Source: Dehalococcoidia bacterium (lineage in GTDB: Bacteria > Chloroflexota > Dehalococcoidia > Dehalococcoidales > Fen-1064). From it: 11,473 bases of DNA. The DNA is taken from NCBI GenBank assembly GCA_003153955.1, contig PMCB01000056.1:3361-14833 (forward strand), in the 5' to 3' direction. Of this stretch, positions 1 through 6,088 are shown in pieces. The translations under genes were made by a program, and so were the position numbers. The notes below the pieces were generated by a model, which was not told where the DNA came from, searched no databases, and saw only the letters and a list, made by a program, of their open reading frames with translations. How positions within the stretch are numbered: the stretch's first letter is position 1; each line of letters begins with the position of its first letter.

Positions 1-220
1 CTGCTAAACGGGTGATTTCACGTAATAACCGTTTAACCCTGTTTCTAACGACCGCATTGCCTATTTTTTTACTAACTGAAAAACCACATCTGGAGACGGG
101 AAGCCCGTTACCTGTAGCCCTTAATACCAGCAAGTTACAAGCCCATGATCCACCTTTTGCGTAAACCAGTGAATACTGTTCCGGTTTGGTAAGGTGTTCT
201 ATTCCTCCACATGTTGCCAT
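1..220 (-). CDS. rnpA: Ribonuclease P protein component, 5' part (runs off the window)
   Basis: Protein subunit of RNase P, which binds the catalytic RNA and helps remove the 5' leader of pre-tRNAs. About 73 N-terminal residues are visible of a protein usually near 110-120. The reading shows the family's conserved blocks: an SLVYAKGGSWACNLLVLR segment, then GFSVSKKIGNAVVRNRVKRLLRE, which contains the RNR signature for RNA binding. I chose ATG at 218-220, which lies 2 nt after the rpmH stop. No convincing Shine-Dalgarno site precedes it, and a GGAGGA lies just inside the frame, so translational coupling to rpmH is likely and the exact start is uncertain. It is the last visible gene of the leftward rpsF-ssb-rpsR-rpmH operon. 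The stop codon lies beyond the left edge. Confidence 0.9.
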   Translation of the reverse strand, partial: MATCGGIEHLTKPEQYSLVYAKGGSWACNLLVLRATGNGLPVSRCGFSVSKKIGNAVVRNRVKRLLREITRLA

Positions 221-222
221 GC

Positions 223-366
223 TTAGACCACGATGAGACGCTTGCGGCCTTTCTCTCGTCTGGCCTTTAAAACGTCGCGACCACCCCGGGTGCTCATTCG
301 CTTGAGAAAGCCGTGTTCACGCTTTCGCGGTATTTTCTTCGGTTGATAAGTTCTTTTTGTTGCCAC
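223..366 (-). CDS. rpmH: 50S ribosomal protein L34
   Basis: Small, very basic protein of the large ribosomal subunit. The reverse strand from GTG at 364-366 translates to 47 residues with the diagnostic L34 pattern: [20 protein letters not shown] followed by [21 protein letters not shown], ending in a TAA at 223-225. Length matches the family (44-50 residues). A GAGGT Shine-Dalgarno sequence sits about 10 nt before the GTG. The gene begins 22 nt after the rpsR stop and ends 2 nt before the rnpA ATG, so it is co-transcribed with both. The rpmH-rnpA pairing is nearly universal in bacteria; being placed behind rpsR, rather than next to dnaA, is less usual. Confidence 0.95.
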   Translation of the reverse strand: MATKRTYQPKKIPRKREHGFLKRMSTRGGRDVLKARREKGRKRLIVV

Positions 367-388
367 GCTAATTTTACCTCAATTCTAG

Positions 389-799
389 TTACGGAGTCGG
401 CGGTTGTTGAACGGGAGCAGGAGCAGCCGGAGCGGCGACAGGACTCGTGGTGCCTGCGGCGGCAGCGGCGGTGTTCTGGATACCGGCAGCAACCGGCGGA
501 GTGAAAGAATGGTCGGAGGTATACGGCAGTAATGCCAGGTGGCGTGCGCGTTTGATGGCAGTGGCCATAGCACGCTGGTGTTTGGCACAGGTTCCGGTAC
601 GGCGGCGGGGGTCAATTTTAGCCATATCCGAAACATAACTCCGCAGTTTCTCCGGACTCTTGTAGTCGATGACTTCATTTTTATTGGCGCAGAAGAAACA
701 CACCTTACGTTTGGGTACATATCGAGTTCGGTTAGTTCTCATGCCGCCACCCATTCGGGGTCTAGGACTTGTTGCTGTTGTTCTTTCTCTAGTCGTCAC
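389..799 (-). CDS. rpsR: 30S ribosomal protein S18 with alanine/proline-rich C-terminal tail
   Basis: Small-subunit protein that pairs with S6 on the platform of the 30S. The S18 core covers about residues 27-97 ([15 protein letters not shown], then [33 protein letters not shown]). Cys34, Cys37, Cys71 and His74 form a CxxC...CxxH set, so this is a zinc-binding (C+) S18. At 136 residues it is much longer than the usual 75-90: there is a basic N-terminal extension and a roughly 40-residue C-terminal tail made mostly of Ala, Pro, Thr and Val. The start is GTG at 797-799, with GGAG about 10 nt upstream and only 16 nt after the ssb stop; ATG codons at residues 16 and 20 are possible later starts. 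The order rpsF-ssb-rpsR is the standard bacterial operon. Confidence 0.93.
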   Translation of the reverse strand: MTTRERTTATSPRPRMGGGMRTNRTRYVPKRKVCFFCANKNEVIDYKSPEKLRSYVSDMAKIDPRRRTGTCAKHQRAMATAIKRARHLALLPYTSDHSFTPPVAAGIQNTAAAAAGTTSPVAAPAAPAPVQQPPTP

Positions 800-815
800 T
801 GTTTATAAACTCCAA

Positions 816-1229
816 TTAAAAAGGTATATCATCCGGCTCTACATCGCCAGCTGGTTCCACATCATCCGGTTTGGCTTCACCGGTCGCGGCTGGCGCTCCC
901 TGTCGATCCAGGAATTTCACCTTTTCCGCAATAATTTCGTTACGGGCGCGGGTTTTACCATCCTGGCCTTCCCAGGTGCGTAACCGCAATCTACCCTCAA
1001 TATAGACCAGTCTCCCCTTAGTGAGGAACTGGTTGCACTGCTCGGCGAGTTTTCCCCAGGCGACGACGGAGAACCACTCGGTATCCTCTTTACGTTCGCC
1101 TTCCGCCGTGGTGTACCGCCAATTGGTGGCGATACTGAATGAAGTGACAGGTCTGCCGCTTGGGGTAAACCGCATTTCCGGTTCACTCCCCAGGTTCCCG
1201 ATGATTGTCATCTTGTTTAGACTCACCAT
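816..1229 (-). CDS. ssb: Single-stranded DNA-binding protein
   Basis: Binds and protects single-stranded DNA during replication, repair and recombination, normally as a homotetramer. The 137-residue product has an N-terminal OB fold (about residues 1-108) with the recognisable MTIIGNLGSEPEMRFTPSGRPV opening, TEWFSVVAWGKLAEQC in the middle and KGRLVYIEGRLR near the end. A short acidic, Gly/Pro-containing linker leads to the tail DDIPF, the conserved tip through which SSB recruits partner proteins. ATG at 1227-1229 has an AAGGAG site 10 nt upstream; an in-frame ATG at residue 7 is also possible. It sits 58 nt after rpsF and 16 nt before rpsR in the same transcription unit. Confidence 0.96.
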   Translation of the reverse strand: MVSLNKMTIIGNLGSEPEMRFTPSGRPVTSFSIATNWRYTTAEGERKEDTEWFSVVAWGKLAEQCNQFLTKGRLVYIEGRLRLRTWEGQDGKTRARNEIIAEKVKFLDRQGAPAATGEAKPDDVEPAGDVEPDDIPF

Positions 1230-1287
1230 AAACCTACAACTCCTTCAGACCCTAGCGAGTGTCAGGGGAAAGGTCATACTCCTAATG

Positions 1288-1605
1288 CTAATCAAGCTTG
1301 ACCAGAAGATGACGCAAAACATCCTCAGAAATCCTGAGGCTTGTTTCTAACTCCCGATTGATGTTTGGTTTCATCGTGAATTTGAACAGGATATAAGTCC
1401 CATCATTGGAGTGTTTAATCTGATAGGCCAGCCGTCTTTTCCCCCAAGATTTAGTATCTGAGATGGCGCCGCCTTTGCCGAAGATGAATTTTTTGACATT
1501 TTCAACAGCAGCGGTGAGTTTTTCTTCTGATAAATCACCCCTGAAAATGACGGTCAATTCATAATTATTTATTTTTTCCTGAGTACCAACTTTTTCCATT
1601 ACCAT
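1288..1605 (-). CDS. rpsF: 30S ribosomal protein S6
   Basis: Small-subunit protein that forms a heterodimer with S18. The 105-residue sequence matches S6 in length and pattern: NNYELTVIFRGDLSEEKL for the first strand and helix, then GGAISDTKSWGKRRLAYQIKH, and the TYILFKFTMKP strand. Two ATG codons lie close together (1603-1605 and 1597-1599). The first has a GGTGGG site about 8 nt upstream and is taken as the start. It is the first gene of the leftward operon rpsF-ssb-rpsR-rpmH-rnpA, with a predicted promoter about 45 nt upstream. Confidence 0.95.
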   Translation of the reverse strand: MVMEKVGTQEKINNYELTVIFRGDLSEEKLTAAVENVKKFIFGKGGAISDTKSWGKRRLAYQIKHSNDGTYILFKFTMKPNINRELETSLRISEDVLRHLLVKLD

Positions 1606-1651
1606 CTACTAACCCACCAACAAAATATAGATTTAATTATTAAGACACAAT

Positions 1652-1681
1652 AATATAGCATACTACACAAAAGGGACGCAA
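1652..1681 (-). promoter_or_regulatory. Predicted sigma70 promoter of the rpsF operon
   Basis: Reading the minus strand, TTGCGT (1676-1681) and TATATT (1652-1657) are separated by 18 nt. A TG one base before the hexamer (TGCTATATT) makes it an extended -10. The predicted start of transcription is near 1645, leaving a leader of about 40 nt before rpsF. The same TATGCTATA core recurs in the promoter of the ABC transporter genes. Confidence 0.55.
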
Positions 1682-1768
1682 GGCAAGTGCGAGACCGGCG
1701 GGGCACTATTTACATCGTTTAGCCGGGGCATTTAAACCGTGGCAGCTATACTATAATAACATGTTATG

Positions 1769-1787
1769 ACAAATAATCAAGATTCAA
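1769..1787 (+). repeat. AT-rich intergenic repeat, copy 1
   Basis: The 19-nt segment ACAAATAATCAAG-A-TTCAA matches the segment after tatD at 4883-4901 at 18 of 19 positions. Both lie outside genes. Confidence 0.4.
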
Positions 1788-1828
1788 TTATCAGGATGCA
1801 CGATACAACACATCAGCTAAAGCTAAGG

Positions 1829-1895
1829 CCCTTCGGGACAATAAGAAATCCCCGAAGGTATCGAAATCCCTATCCTTCAGTTGAAGGACCTTCGG
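1829..1895. repeat. Cluster of short CCTTCGG/CCGAAGG inverted repeats
   Basis: CCTTCGGG (1830-1837) is the exact complement of CCCGAAGG (1851-1858), with a 13-nt loop. It is followed by CCTTCA-GT-TGAAGG (1874-1887) and a further CCTTCGG (1889-1895). Any two of these could pair in RNA or a single strand. They lie upstream of the promoter of the MBL gene, so they are not part of its leader. Function unknown. Confidence 0.5.
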
Positions 1896-1966
1896 CGAAT
1901 ACGAAATAATAATATCAAAAAACCGGATTCTTCAGGTATATACGTATATCTGGAACGATAAAGCAG

Positions 1967-1995
1967 TTGTCCTCCAGCCGGACATGGCATATAAT
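1967..1995 (+). promoter_or_regulatory. Predicted sigma70 promoter of the MBL-pyrD operon
   Basis: TTGTCC (1967-1972) and a consensus TATAAT (1990-1995) are separated by 17 nt. Transcription should begin near 2002, so the leader before the ATG at 2016 would be only about 14 nt, just enough for the GGTGA ribosome-binding site. Confidence 0.65.
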
Positions 1996-2015
1996 TTTGA
2001 CAACGGGTGAAAACA

Positions 2016-2873
2016 ATGCTGAAGATTACGACATTAAGCGAGAATACGGCGGATAACCTGGGGTTGCTGGCGGAATGGGGATTGAGCATCCTGATAGAAA
2101 CGGGGGATGCTAACATTCTGCTGGACACCGGGCAGACGATGTCGGTGACGCATAATGCCAAGGCGCTGGGAATCGACCTGAAAAAAGTGGATAAAATCGT
2201 CCTGAGCCACGGTCATGCCGACCATACGGGCGGATTAATGAATGTTTTAAAGGCGATGGGAAAAAAGATAGAAATCACGGCGCACCCGGATGTTGTCGGC
2301 GCAAAATACGCCGGCAAACAGGAAGACAAACGCCAAAACGTGGCGATGCCTTTTCGAGTCCAAGAACTGGAAAAGCTGGGGGCGCATTTTAATTTAAGCC
2401 GGAAACCGGTAAAATTATCCGCCGATATAATGACGACCGGGGAAGTGCCGATGGTCACGGACTTTGAGGCAATGCCGGCAGACCGCTTTTTTGTCAAAGA
2501 AGAAGGGAAATGGCAGGCAGATGAACTTAATGACGACCTGGCCTTAATCATTAATACTAAACCGGGGTTGATTGTGGTGCTGGGCTGCAGCCATCACGGG
2601 ATGATTAACACCTTATATCACGTCCGGAAAATAACCGGCAGAAGTGAAATCAGGATGGTAATCGGCGGCTGCCACCTGATTAATTCGCCGGTGGAAAGGG
2701 TTTATAAAACAATTGACGCACTGAAAGAAATGGACATTCAAAAAATAGGGGTTTCCCACTGTACCGGACAGGAAGGCGCATCGATAATGGCGCAGGCACT
2801 GGGCGACCGTTTCTTCTATAATAACGCCTGTACCCGCATCGATGTCACCGATACAGAAATAAAAGTGGACTAG
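2016..2873 (+). CDS. MBL-fold metal-dependent hydrolase (COG1237-like)
   Basis: Metallo-beta-lactamase-fold hydrolase; substrate unknown. The motif LSHGHADHTGGL gives the metal ligands His65, His67, Asp69 and His70. Later expected blocks are present: GCSHHGMINTL, the GGCHL segment and SHCTGQEG. The overall layout resembles the COG1237 branch, which includes archaeal proteins linked to methanopterin synthesis (ribofuranosyl-aminobenzene phosphate synthases), but that activity cannot be assigned here. At 285 residues it is of normal length, with no signal peptide, so it should be cytoplasmic. I prefer ATG 2016 with GGTGA 5 nt upstream; GTG 2007 in frame would add three residues but would lie almost at the predicted transcript start. 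pyrD follows 8 nt later, so the two are co-transcribed. Confidence 0.85.
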   Translation: MLKITTLSENTADNLGLLAEWGLSILIETGDANILLDTGQTMSVTHNAKALGIDLKKVDKIVLSHGHADHTGGLMNVLKAMGKKIEITAHPDVVGAKYAGKQEDKRQNVAMPFRVQELEKLGAHFNLSRKPVKLSADIMTTGEVPMVTDFEAMPADRFFVKEEGKWQADELNDDLALIINTKPGLIVVLGCSHHGMINTLYHVRKITGRSEIRMVIGGCHLINSPVERVYKTIDALKEMDIQKIGVSHCTGQEGASIMAQALGDRFFYNNACTRIDVTDTEIKVD

Positions 2874-2881
2874 GGGAAGAA

Positions 2882-3805
2882 ATGAACCTTACAGTACAAC
2901 TGGCGCCGGGAAACAAGAAAGGCTTGAAGTTGGTAAACCCGTTGATGACAGCCTCCGGGACCTTCGGTTACGGGATGGAATATGAACACCTTTTCGATAT
3001 TCAGAAGTTGGGGGCGATTGTCTGTAAAGGCACGGCCCACGAGCCCTGGGAAGGTAATCCCCAGCCGCGGATTGCAGAGACTGATAACGGGATGCTCAAT
3101 TCCATCGGTTTGCAGGGGATTGGAGTGGATGCGCTGATTAAAGAAAAGACGCCGGTGTGGGCGGGCTGGCAGGTACCGGTGATTGTTAACATTGTCGGCA
3201 GAACAGTTGAAGATTATACGGAAGTTGCCAGAAAGCTGGATAATGTGCCCGGTGTGGCCGGGTTAGAGCTTAATATCAGCTGCCCCAATGTCAAAGCGGG
3301 TGGGGCGGAATTCGGAGCCAGTCCGGAAACGGCGGCGAAAGTGACCGCGGCGGTAAAAAAAGCTACTTCTTTACCAATTATTGTGAAACTAACGCCGAAC
3401 ACCGGTGAAATTGTACGGATCGCGGAGGCAACTGCGGCGGCCGGCGCCGATGCGCTGTGCCTGATTAATACGGTCAAAGGAATGGCGATAAATACTACAA
3501 CGCGCAAACCGCTGCTGGGTAATACCTACGGGGGGCTATCCGGGCCGGCGATCAAACCGGTGGCTTTATATATGATATTCGAGGTTTCAAAAACAGTGGA
3601 TATCCCGATAGTGGGCTGCGGCGGGATTACGAATGCCGATGATGCGATAGAGTTTTTTATGGCCGGCGCGACCGCAATTGAAGTGGGGACGGCCAGTTTT
3701 ATGAATCCGCGCGCGCCGATGGACGTGCTGGAAGGGATTGAAAAATACCTGCGGGAAAACAAGATTGATGATTTGCATGAGCTGATTGGCGCGGCACACC
3801 GGTAA
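2882..3805 (+). CDS. pyrD: Dihydroorotate dehydrogenase, class 1B catalytic subunit
   Basis: Oxidises dihydroorotate to orotate, the fourth step of pyrimidine synthesis, using FMN in the cytoplasm. The 307-residue protein has the class 1 pattern: NPLMTASGTFGYG at the start, LNSIGLQGIGVD (about 72-83), NISCPNVKAGG with Cys134 as the catalytic base (class 1A and 1B use Cys, class 2 Ser), LSGPAIKPVAL, and the CGGI (246-249) and VGTA (268-271) loops that hold the FMN phosphate. The N-terminal form and length fit class 1B, which normally works with the iron-sulfur flavoprotein PyrK and NAD+; no pyrK is visible in this window. ATG 2882 has GGGGAAG directly upstream. It is the second gene of the operon and is followed by a terminator. 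Confidence 0.93.
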   Translation: MNLTVQLAPGNKKGLKLVNPLMTASGTFGYGMEYEHLFDIQKLGAIVCKGTAHEPWEGNPQPRIAETDNGMLNSIGLQGIGVDALIKEKTPVWAGWQVPVIVNIVGRTVEDYTEVARKLDNVPGVAGLELNISCPNVKAGGAEFGASPETAAKVTAAVKKATSLPIIVKLTPNTGEIVRIAEATAAAGADALCLINTVKGMAINTTTRKPLLGNTYGGLSGPAIKPVALYMIFEVSKTVDIPIVGCGGITNADDAIEFFMAGATAIEVGTASFMNPRAPMDVLEGIEKYLRENKIDDLHELIGAAHR

Positions 3806-3861
3806 TTGCGAGTGCACAAAGAATGACTGAGTTACGCGGATGCCCCTCACTCCGGTCTCTC

Positions 3862-3892
3862 CCTCTTCGTGGGGTGAGAAGAGGTTTTTTTT
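3862..3892 (+). terminator. Rho-independent terminator after pyrD
   Basis: CCTCTTC (3862-3868) pairs with GAAGAGG (3878-3884) across a 9-nt loop, followed directly by eight T (3885-3892). It lies 57 nt after the pyrD stop. Confidence 0.75.
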
Positions 3893-3996
3893 AAACCATA
3901 AATTGCTTGTTTTCGTGGCGCAAAATCCAGGAATTTGAAATGGACAATTGTTGGCTTGCGTAGGCTAAACTTTAATAGGATTACGGAGATTCGGGC

Positions 3997-4017
3997 GGAC
4001 AGGTTATAAACCTGTCC
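3997..4017. repeat. Perfect 9-bp inverted repeat, dispersed-palindrome type
   Basis: GGACAGGTT-ATA-AACCTGTCC is a perfect hairpin with a 3-nt loop, followed by CTACAG. Palindromes of this kind (G-rich arm ending in GGTTT, then CCTAC) are often scattered in intergenic DNA of environmental bacteria; I know this only as a general impression. It lies between the pyrD terminator and tatD. No T run follows, so it is not a classic terminator. Confidence 0.55.
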
Positions 4018-4090
4018 CTACAGCGAGTTCCTTTGTAGTAATTACCCTAACCTGATTTAAAGTGATACAAAAACGGAATAAAAATTGAAT

Positions 4091-4876
4091 ATGCCCAAAT
4101 TAAATATCATTGATACGCATGCACATCTGGAAGGGGAAGAGTTTGCCGGAGATTTTGAGGCAATGCTGGCCCGGGCGGTCGAAGCCGGGGTGAGCCGGAT
4201 AATCACCGCCGGAACAAATGTTGAATCGAGCGAAAAAGCGGTGGCGCTGGCGCAAAAGTACCCGCAAATATTTGCGGCTGTTGGAATCCATCCTCAGGAG
4301 ATACACAACGCGCAAAAAGCAGATATCCAAAAGATCGCTGAACTGGTAAAAAATCCCAAAGTCGTCGCGCTTGGGGAGATGGGACTTGATTTCCACCGCA
4401 GCGCGGTATACAGAGACGAACAGATAAAGGGATTGAAACGTCAACTGGAGATGGCGAGCGAGTTACGCCTGCCGGTGATTATCCACAACCGGCAGTCGAC
4501 CAAAGAAATGATAGAAATCTTAAGCGAGTGGGTGAATAAAACACAGACAAAAACACCCGGAGTAATCCACTGTTTTCAGGAAAACGCGGACAATGCCGGG
4601 GTTTTTCTGGAGATGGGGTTTTACCTGGCATTCGGGGGATACATCGGTTATCCTAAAAGCCTGATGGCGGAAGTAATCAAAATTGTGCCGAAAACCCGGC
4701 TGCTGACAGAGACGGACGCACCTTATCTGCCGCCGCAAAAATTCCGCGGGCAGCGCAACGAACCGGCCTATATTGTCTACACGGTAGAGAGAATGGCGGA
4801 AGTTTTAGGGAAGACAAAAGAGGAAGTAGCCAATTTTACAACGGAAAATGCGTGCAGGTTATTTAAATTCCAATAA
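4091..4876 (+). CDS. tatD: TatD-family metal-dependent deoxyribonuclease
   Basis: TatD family hydrolase with an amidohydrolase-type TIM barrel; family members are Mg-dependent 3'-5' exonucleases involved in DNA repair and degradation. The metal-binding residues can all be seen: His10 and His12 in IIDTHAHLEG, Glu96 in GEMGLDFHR, His132 in VIIHNRQ, His160 in GVIHCFQ, and Asp209 in LLTETDAPYLPP. At 261 residues it has the normal length. I take ATG 4091; TTG 4085 in frame has a slightly better-spaced GGAA and would add two residues. No signal peptide, so it is cytoplasmic. It starts about 200 nt after the pyrD terminator and so probably has its own promoter, which I could not locate with confidence. 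Confidence 0.93.
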   Translation: MPKLNIIDTHAHLEGEEFAGDFEAMLARAVEAGVSRIITAGTNVESSEKAVALAQKYPQIFAAVGIHPQEIHNAQKADIQKIAELVKNPKVVALGEMGLDFHRSAVYRDEQIKGLKRQLEMASELRLPVIIHNRQSTKEMIEILSEWVNKTQTKTPGVIHCFQENADNAGVFLEMGFYLAFGGYIGYPKSLMAEVIKIVPKTRLLTETDAPYLPPQKFRGQRNEPAYIVYTVERMAEVLGKTKEEVANFTTENACRLFKFQ

Positions 4877-4882
4877 TTCATA

Positions 4883-4901
4883 ACAAATAATCAAGTTTCA
4901 A
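4883..4901 (+). repeat. AT-rich intergenic repeat, copy 2
   Basis: Matches the segment at 1769-1787 at 18 of 19 positions. It is followed by more ATCAA/ATAATCAAAT-type sequence up to about 4930, in the tatD-DUF167 gap. Confidence 0.4.
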
Positions 4902-4952
4902 GAATCAATAATCAAATAAATTCAAATTACCGAATAACAAAAGAGTTTAGGA

Positions 4953-5237
4953 GTGACAGAAAAACCGGTGAGAATTGCAGTGCAGGGACATCCGGGTGCG
5001 AAACGTAACGAAGTGGTGCGTTTTGAGGAAGGTGTCTGGCATATCAAGATTGCGGCGCCGCCGACGGAAGGGAAAGCGAATAAGGAATTGATTGAGTTCC
5101 TGAGCAAGGTGCTGGATATCAGCAAAAGCCGCATCAGCATCGATAAAGGCGCAACCGGCCACCGGAAGCTGATTGCGATAGAGGGGCTGATAAAAGAGGG
5201 CGTGGAGGAGAGGCTGAAAAAAGCAATTACCGGTTAA
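4953..5237 (+). CDS. DUF167/YggU family protein
   Basis: Small conserved protein of unknown function. The 94-residue sequence shows the family signature: VHPGAKR-like GHPGAKRNEVV near the N-terminus, then IKIAAPPTEGKANKELIEFLSKVL, and the KSRISIDKGATGHRKLIAIEGL segment. The fold is a compact alpha/beta domain in known structures of the family; no enzyme activity is established. The start is uncertain. GTG 4953 overlaps an AGGAG and so has almost no spacing, while GTG at 4968 (residue 6) is about 14 nt from the same AGGAG. It lies 76 nt after tatD and may be co-transcribed with it. A terminator-like hairpin 25 nt downstream ends this unit. Confidence 0.85.
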   Translation: MTEKPVRIAVQGHPGAKRNEVVRFEEGVWHIKIAAPPTEGKANKELIEFLSKVLDISKSRISIDKGATGHRKLIAIEGLIKEGVEERLKKAITG

Positions 5238-5262
5238 ACAAGTAAGTCTCAATTTGATTCGC

Positions 5263-5303
5263 AAGGGTGTCAGGGAAAATAATGCTTGACACCTTTTATT
5301 TTT
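5263..5303 (+). terminator. Terminator-like hairpin after the DUF167 gene
   Basis: AAGGGTGTCA (5263-5272) pairs with TGACACCTTT (5287-5296) through a 14-nt loop with one G-U pair, and the 3' arm runs into TTTTATTTTT. It can end the tatD-DUF167 transcript. The 3' arm contains the -35 box of the next promoter, so the same bases may serve two purposes. Confidence 0.55.
5266..5302 (+). promoter_or_regulatory. Candidate operator, copy 1 (TGTCAGGG...TGACA...TTTTATTTT)
   Basis: TGTCAGGG (5268-5275), TGACA (5287-5291) and TTTTATTTT (5294-5302) form a composite that recurs in the same order before arsM. Full half-sites GGTGTCA and TGACACC start 21 bp apart, about two helical turns, and overlap the -35 box. 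This geometry would suit a repressor, but its function is inferred only. Confidence 0.4.
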
Positions 5304-5315
5304 ATCTGTTATTAT
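5286..5315 (+). promoter_or_regulatory. Predicted sigma70 promoter of the hgc operon
   Basis: A perfect TTGACA (5286-5291) and TATTAT (5310-5315) are separated by 18 nt. Transcription should start near 5322, giving a leader of about 55 nt before the membrane-protein gene. It is the only strong promoter I find upstream of the five-gene hgc unit. The -35 box lies in the right arm of GGTGTCA-N14-TGACACC. Confidence 0.7.
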
Positions 5316-5376
5316 TCAGATAATACAGAAATTACGGAAAAAGCTGAATAATAAACAAAAGAAGATTAGCAGAGAA

Positions 5377-5754
5377 ATGGTTGCAAACATATTGTTATAT
5401 ATTGGGTCAATAATCACCATCGGGTGGGGGACCGCCCACATTATCGCCGCGAGGGCTGTGGTAAAAGGCTTTGGGGACATTTCCGGAGATAACAAGAAAT
5501 TCATCTTAATGGAGTGGGTGGCCGAAGGTTTGACACTCTGTTTTATCGGGGGGCTGGTACTGCTCACGGGCATTCTGGGAGGAACAACGAATTCGGTTGC
5601 CCGAATTGTATTCAGGACATCGGCGGGAATGCTGATTGTGACGGCGATATGGACGGCACTAACCGGAGCAAAAACCTCTAACATCCCGACAAAAATATGC
5701 CCGTTTGTATTAACGTTTGTTGCCATTCTGTGGATACTGGGGAGTTTTGTTTAG
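5377..5754 (+). CDS. Small four-helix membrane protein of unknown function, first gene of hgc operon
   Basis: I do not recognise this 125-residue protein. It has four hydrophobic stretches (about residues 2-24, 47-68, 78-97 and 106-124), which predicts a four-helix inner-membrane protein. A GWGTAHI motif lies in helix 1, and a short polar loop, VVKGFGDISGDNKKF, joins helices 1 and 2. There are only two cysteines: Cys55 in helix 2 and Cys108, followed by Pro, at the start of helix 4. It begins about 55 nt after the predicted promoter with a weak GAG-type ribosome site, and the AbrB-like gene follows 47 nt later. Being first in an operon with arsM and hgcAB makes a role in handling metal or methylated products conceivable, but nothing in the sequence proves transport. 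It has no vicinal CC as in MerT. Confidence 0.75.
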   Translation: MVANILLYIGSIITIGWGTAHIIAARAVVKGFGDISGDNKKFILMEWVAEGLTLCFIGGLVLLTGILGGTTNSVARIVFRTSAGMLIVTAIWTALTGAKTSNIPTKICPFVLTFVAILWILGSFV

Positions 5755-5801
5755 GTACAAACGATAAAGGAAAATGCTGATAAATATATTAGGAGAATAA
5801 A

Positions 5802-6071
5802 ATGGTTGCGAAGAAAAAAACTGTTGTCCAACCGGAATGCTGTTCCGGGTCATGCTGCAAGGTAGAATCGATTGTCACAGTTGATGAGCGGGGACAGATA
5901 TTGCTGCCAAAAGATACCAGAGAGAAAGCAGAAATTCACGCCGGAGATAAATTGGCGCTGATGACCTGGGAAAATAATGGAAAGGTCTGCTGCTTTATGT
6001 TGATTAAAGCCGGCGAACTGGCGAACATGGCGAAGGATGTGCTGGGGCCGATGGCGAAGGAAATATTTTAG
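5802..6071 (+). CDS. Cysteine-rich AbrB/SpoVT-fold protein, candidate regulator of hgcAB
   Basis: An 89-residue protein with an AbrB-type swapped-hairpin DNA-binding domain at about residues 22-68: ESIVTVDERGQILLPKDTREKAEI, then HAGDKLAL. The N-terminal extension carries CCSGSCC (Cys13, 14, 18, 19), and another vicinal pair, Cys63-Cys64, lies in the last strand of the domain. Three CC pairs in so short a protein point to soft-metal binding. I recall that databases label similar proteins as HgcAB-associated; I cannot check this here. The AGGAG site is well placed before ATG 5802. It lies between the membrane-protein gene and arsM. I infer a thiol-based Hg(II)/As(III)-responsive regulator; the alternative is an antitoxin-like AbrB protein, but no toxin gene is adjacent. 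Confidence 0.8.
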   Translation: MVAKKKTVVQPECCSGSCCKVESIVTVDERGQILLPKDTREKAEIHAGDKLALMTWENNGKVCCFMLIKAGELANMAKDVLGPMAKEIF

Positions 6072-6088
6072 AAAAAGGGAAACAAATT

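Larger units (their letters stand above)
1682..1966. other. Gene-free stretch between divergent transcription units
   Basis: Together with the flanking promoters, about 400 nt separate the rpsF and MBL start codons. I see no coding sequence of credible composition. It holds a 12-bp perfect palindrome (ATAACATGTTAT, 1756-1767), an AT-rich segment (1769-1787) repeated after tatD, and a cluster of CCTTC/GAAGG hairpins at 1829-1895. Confidence 0.6.

Noticed and set aside
385..1350. Several plus-strand and alternate minus-strand frames across rpsR and ssb
   Set aside because: They are shadows of clearly recognised ribosomal and SSB genes; a high-GC composition produces such frames.
5802..6071. 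AbrB-type antitoxin of a toxin-antitoxin pair
   Set aside because: No toxin-like gene is adjacent; the neighbours are a membrane protein and arsM, and the Cys-rich extension is unlike MazE-type antitoxins.
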